A stretch of 64,000 nt of DNA from Parablautia intestinalis (lineage in GTDB: Bacteria > Bacillota > Clostridia > Lachnospirales > Lachnospiraceae), in NCBI GenBank assembly GCA_003612395.1, contig RAYQ01000016.1, positions 62,001-126,000 on the forward strand, read 5' to 3'. The translations under genes were made by a program, and so were the position numbers. The notes under the pieces were generated by a model that searched no databases, had not been told where the DNA came from, and worked only from the letters and a program-made list of their open reading frames with translations. Positions 63,076 to 64,000 of this stretch are shown one piece after another. How positions within the stretch are numbered: position 1 is the first letter of the stretch; every line of letters starts with the position of its first letter.

Positions 63076-63609
63076 TTATGTATTGTCTCTGTTAATTTTC
63101 CGGACCATATGACATGGATTACCTACAGCCAGTGAATTCTTCGGAATATCTTTTACCACAACGCTTCCGGCCCCTATCACAGAACCATTCCCCATGGTTA
63201 CGCGCGGCAGGACAATTACGCCGCCGCCCAGCCAACAGCCGTTTCCGATTTTTATGGGCAATGCGTAAGTGCGGCAAAAGTATTGAGCTGTTTCCAGGGG
63301 CTAATCCGGTGTAAGCCTTTCGGACAACATAACGGGATGCAGTGCGGTATAGAGCTGTACATTGGAAACGATCAGCACATTGTCTCCAATCGTTATTTTG
63401 TTACAGTCTACAAATGTACCATTCATATTAACAGACACATTGTTTCTCACATAGATTTTTTGTCCGCAATCGCAGATGAATGGAAGACCGACAGACACAT
63501 TTGTGCCGATTCCTCCAAACAGCTGCTTTAGAATGCTGAGTTTTTCCGCCTTTTGTTCATAGGAAAGGGCATTATATTCCTGCAAAAGTTTTCTTGCATG
63601 CCTTTTCAT
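63076..63609 (-). pseudogene. Sugar O-acetyltransferase with in-frame TAG stop
   Basis: One frame of 178 codons encodes a left-handed beta-helix (hexapeptide) acetyltransferase of the maltose/galactoside type: LLQEYNAL, INMNGTFVDCN-like VNMNGTFVDCNKITIGDN, then LTPD, a TAG at 63303-63301, and [20 protein letters not shown] continuing without frame change through [19 protein letters not shown] to the end. The catalytic-histidine region is present (TALHPV). About 20 N-terminal residues usual for the family are missing. The single amber codon at a position normally Glu is the only break, so the gene is recently inactivated, unless the stop is suppressed or is a sequencing error. Confidence 0.85.
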
Positions 63610-63823
63610 ATCCCCCCAATTTTGTCATGACAATTGTAATATTCCCCCACCATACATTTTTCAAATTCGGTCATACGAATCCTACATTCCTGCCGGCAGA
63701 CCTCAAATTTGTTTCCTCCAAAGCACTGGATGTATAAAAATAGACAGACTAAATACGTTTTACAATTTTCGCTTTATAAATACTACGAAAAAATGTCATA
63801 CTTTTTACAATGTAAGAATGAAC

Positions 63824-63852
63824 GTGACTTTTTAAAAGAACAGGGTTAAAAT
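63824..63852 (+). promoter_or_regulatory. Possible promoter of the kinase gene
   Basis: GTGACT (63824-63829), 17 bases, TAAAAT (63847-63852). The rest of the 278-base gap 63610-63887 is AT-rich without a gene. Confidence 0.45.
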
Positions 63853-63887
63853 AGGAATGAGAAAGCTGAAAATAGTACGGAGGAATT

Positions 63888-64000
63888 ATGCGGTATTCTA
63901 TACGAAGACAATTTGCACTGGTATTTGGCCTTCTTATGGCGGGAACTATCCTGTTATGCTGGTTTATTAATAATACATTTCTTGAGAAATACTATCTGAA
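63888..64000 (+). CDS. Probable sensor histidine kinase, 5' end
   Basis: The first 37 codons of a gene that runs off the window: MRYSIRRQFALVFGLLMAGT, a membrane segment, then NNTFLEKYYL. A short basic start followed at once by a membrane helix, close to an OmpR-type regulator, is typical of a sensor kinase. CGGAGGAA lies five bases before the ATG. No catalytic part is inside the window, so the call rests on position and the N-terminus. Confidence 0.6.
   Translation, partial: MRYSIRRQFALVFGLLMAGTILLCWFINNTFLEKYYL

Noticed and set aside
63262-63300. Frameshift in the acetyltransferase
   Set aside because: Both parts are in the same frame (distance a multiple of three); a single TAG explains the break.

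Overview
This 64 kb window looks like a chromosome segment of a spore-forming, Gram-positive gut-type clostridium, most likely a Lachnospiraceae member. The evidence is a moderate G+C content, strong AGGAGG ribosome-binding sites, the sporulation block spoIIGA-sigE-sigG with a YlmC/YmxH protein, a cell-division operon of clostridial order, and several families I associate mainly with Lachnospiraceae (DUF5688-like, DUF6020-like, the 143-residue helical protein). Most genes are on the + strand and are housekeeping. No insertion sequence, prophage or CRISPR array is visible.

Layout. 0-5.4 kb: end of the dcw cluster (murD', ftsW, murA, divIB, ftsZ). 5.5-8.6 kb: M18 aminopeptidase and a homodimer-type ABC exporter. 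8.7-11 kb (- strand): a BlaR1/BlaI-like sensor protease and repressor pair behind a consensus promoter buried in a 34-bp palindrome. 11.2-14.8 kb: spoIIGA-sigE, ylmC (-), sigG, nrdR. 15-19.3 kb: sugar O-methyltransferase, a 67-residue protein, yqeG, aroE-aroK-aroQ, efp. 19.5-28.4 kb: DUF5688 protein, tRNA-Arg, SH3 protein, gdhA, a 56-residue gene, an Rsm22-like methyltransferase, a NYN-LOTUS protein, a GT2 glycosyltransferase. 28.4-31.5 kb: DEAD-box helicase and a TPR membrane protein. 31.6-35.6 kb (- strand): a heterodimeric BmrCD-like exporter preceded by a 38-codon leader ORF and an attenuator-like terminator. 35.7-43.1 kb: CDF metal exporter, DUF6020 protein, a double GT-C glycosyltransferase, gpmI. 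43.2-47.5 kb: truncated Uma2 relic, then a YtrA-type repressor with its ABC transporter. 47.7-54 kb: GT-C mannosyltransferase, PMT-family enzyme (-), enolase, secreted GH25 lysozyme. 54.2-57.7 kb: secG-rnr-smpB-ssrA. 58-58.3 kb: an AT-rich islet with a 54-residue gene. 58.5-61.2 kb: three-gene ABC-2 transporter. 61.3-64 kb: tRNA-Ala and tRNA-Val (-), a membrane protein, a response regulator, a broken acetyltransferase (-) and the start of a probable histidine kinase.

How the genes work together: wall synthesis and division (murD/A, ftsW, divIB, ftsZ, lysozyme); mother-cell and forespore sigma control; chorismate supply; trans-translation (smpB/ssrA/rnr); and a scattered membrane glycosylation set in which the GT2 enzyme could supply a lipid-linked sugar for the GT-C enzymes.

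The least ordinary content lies between genes. At least four families of short structured repeats recur across the window. Many copies end right at the Shine-Dalgarno sequence of an unrelated gene, so they form shared 5' leaders. The strongest single regulatory candidate is the leader-peptide attenuator of the heterodimeric exporter at 35.3-35.6 kb. All function calls come from reading the sequence and from family knowledge; no database search was run.
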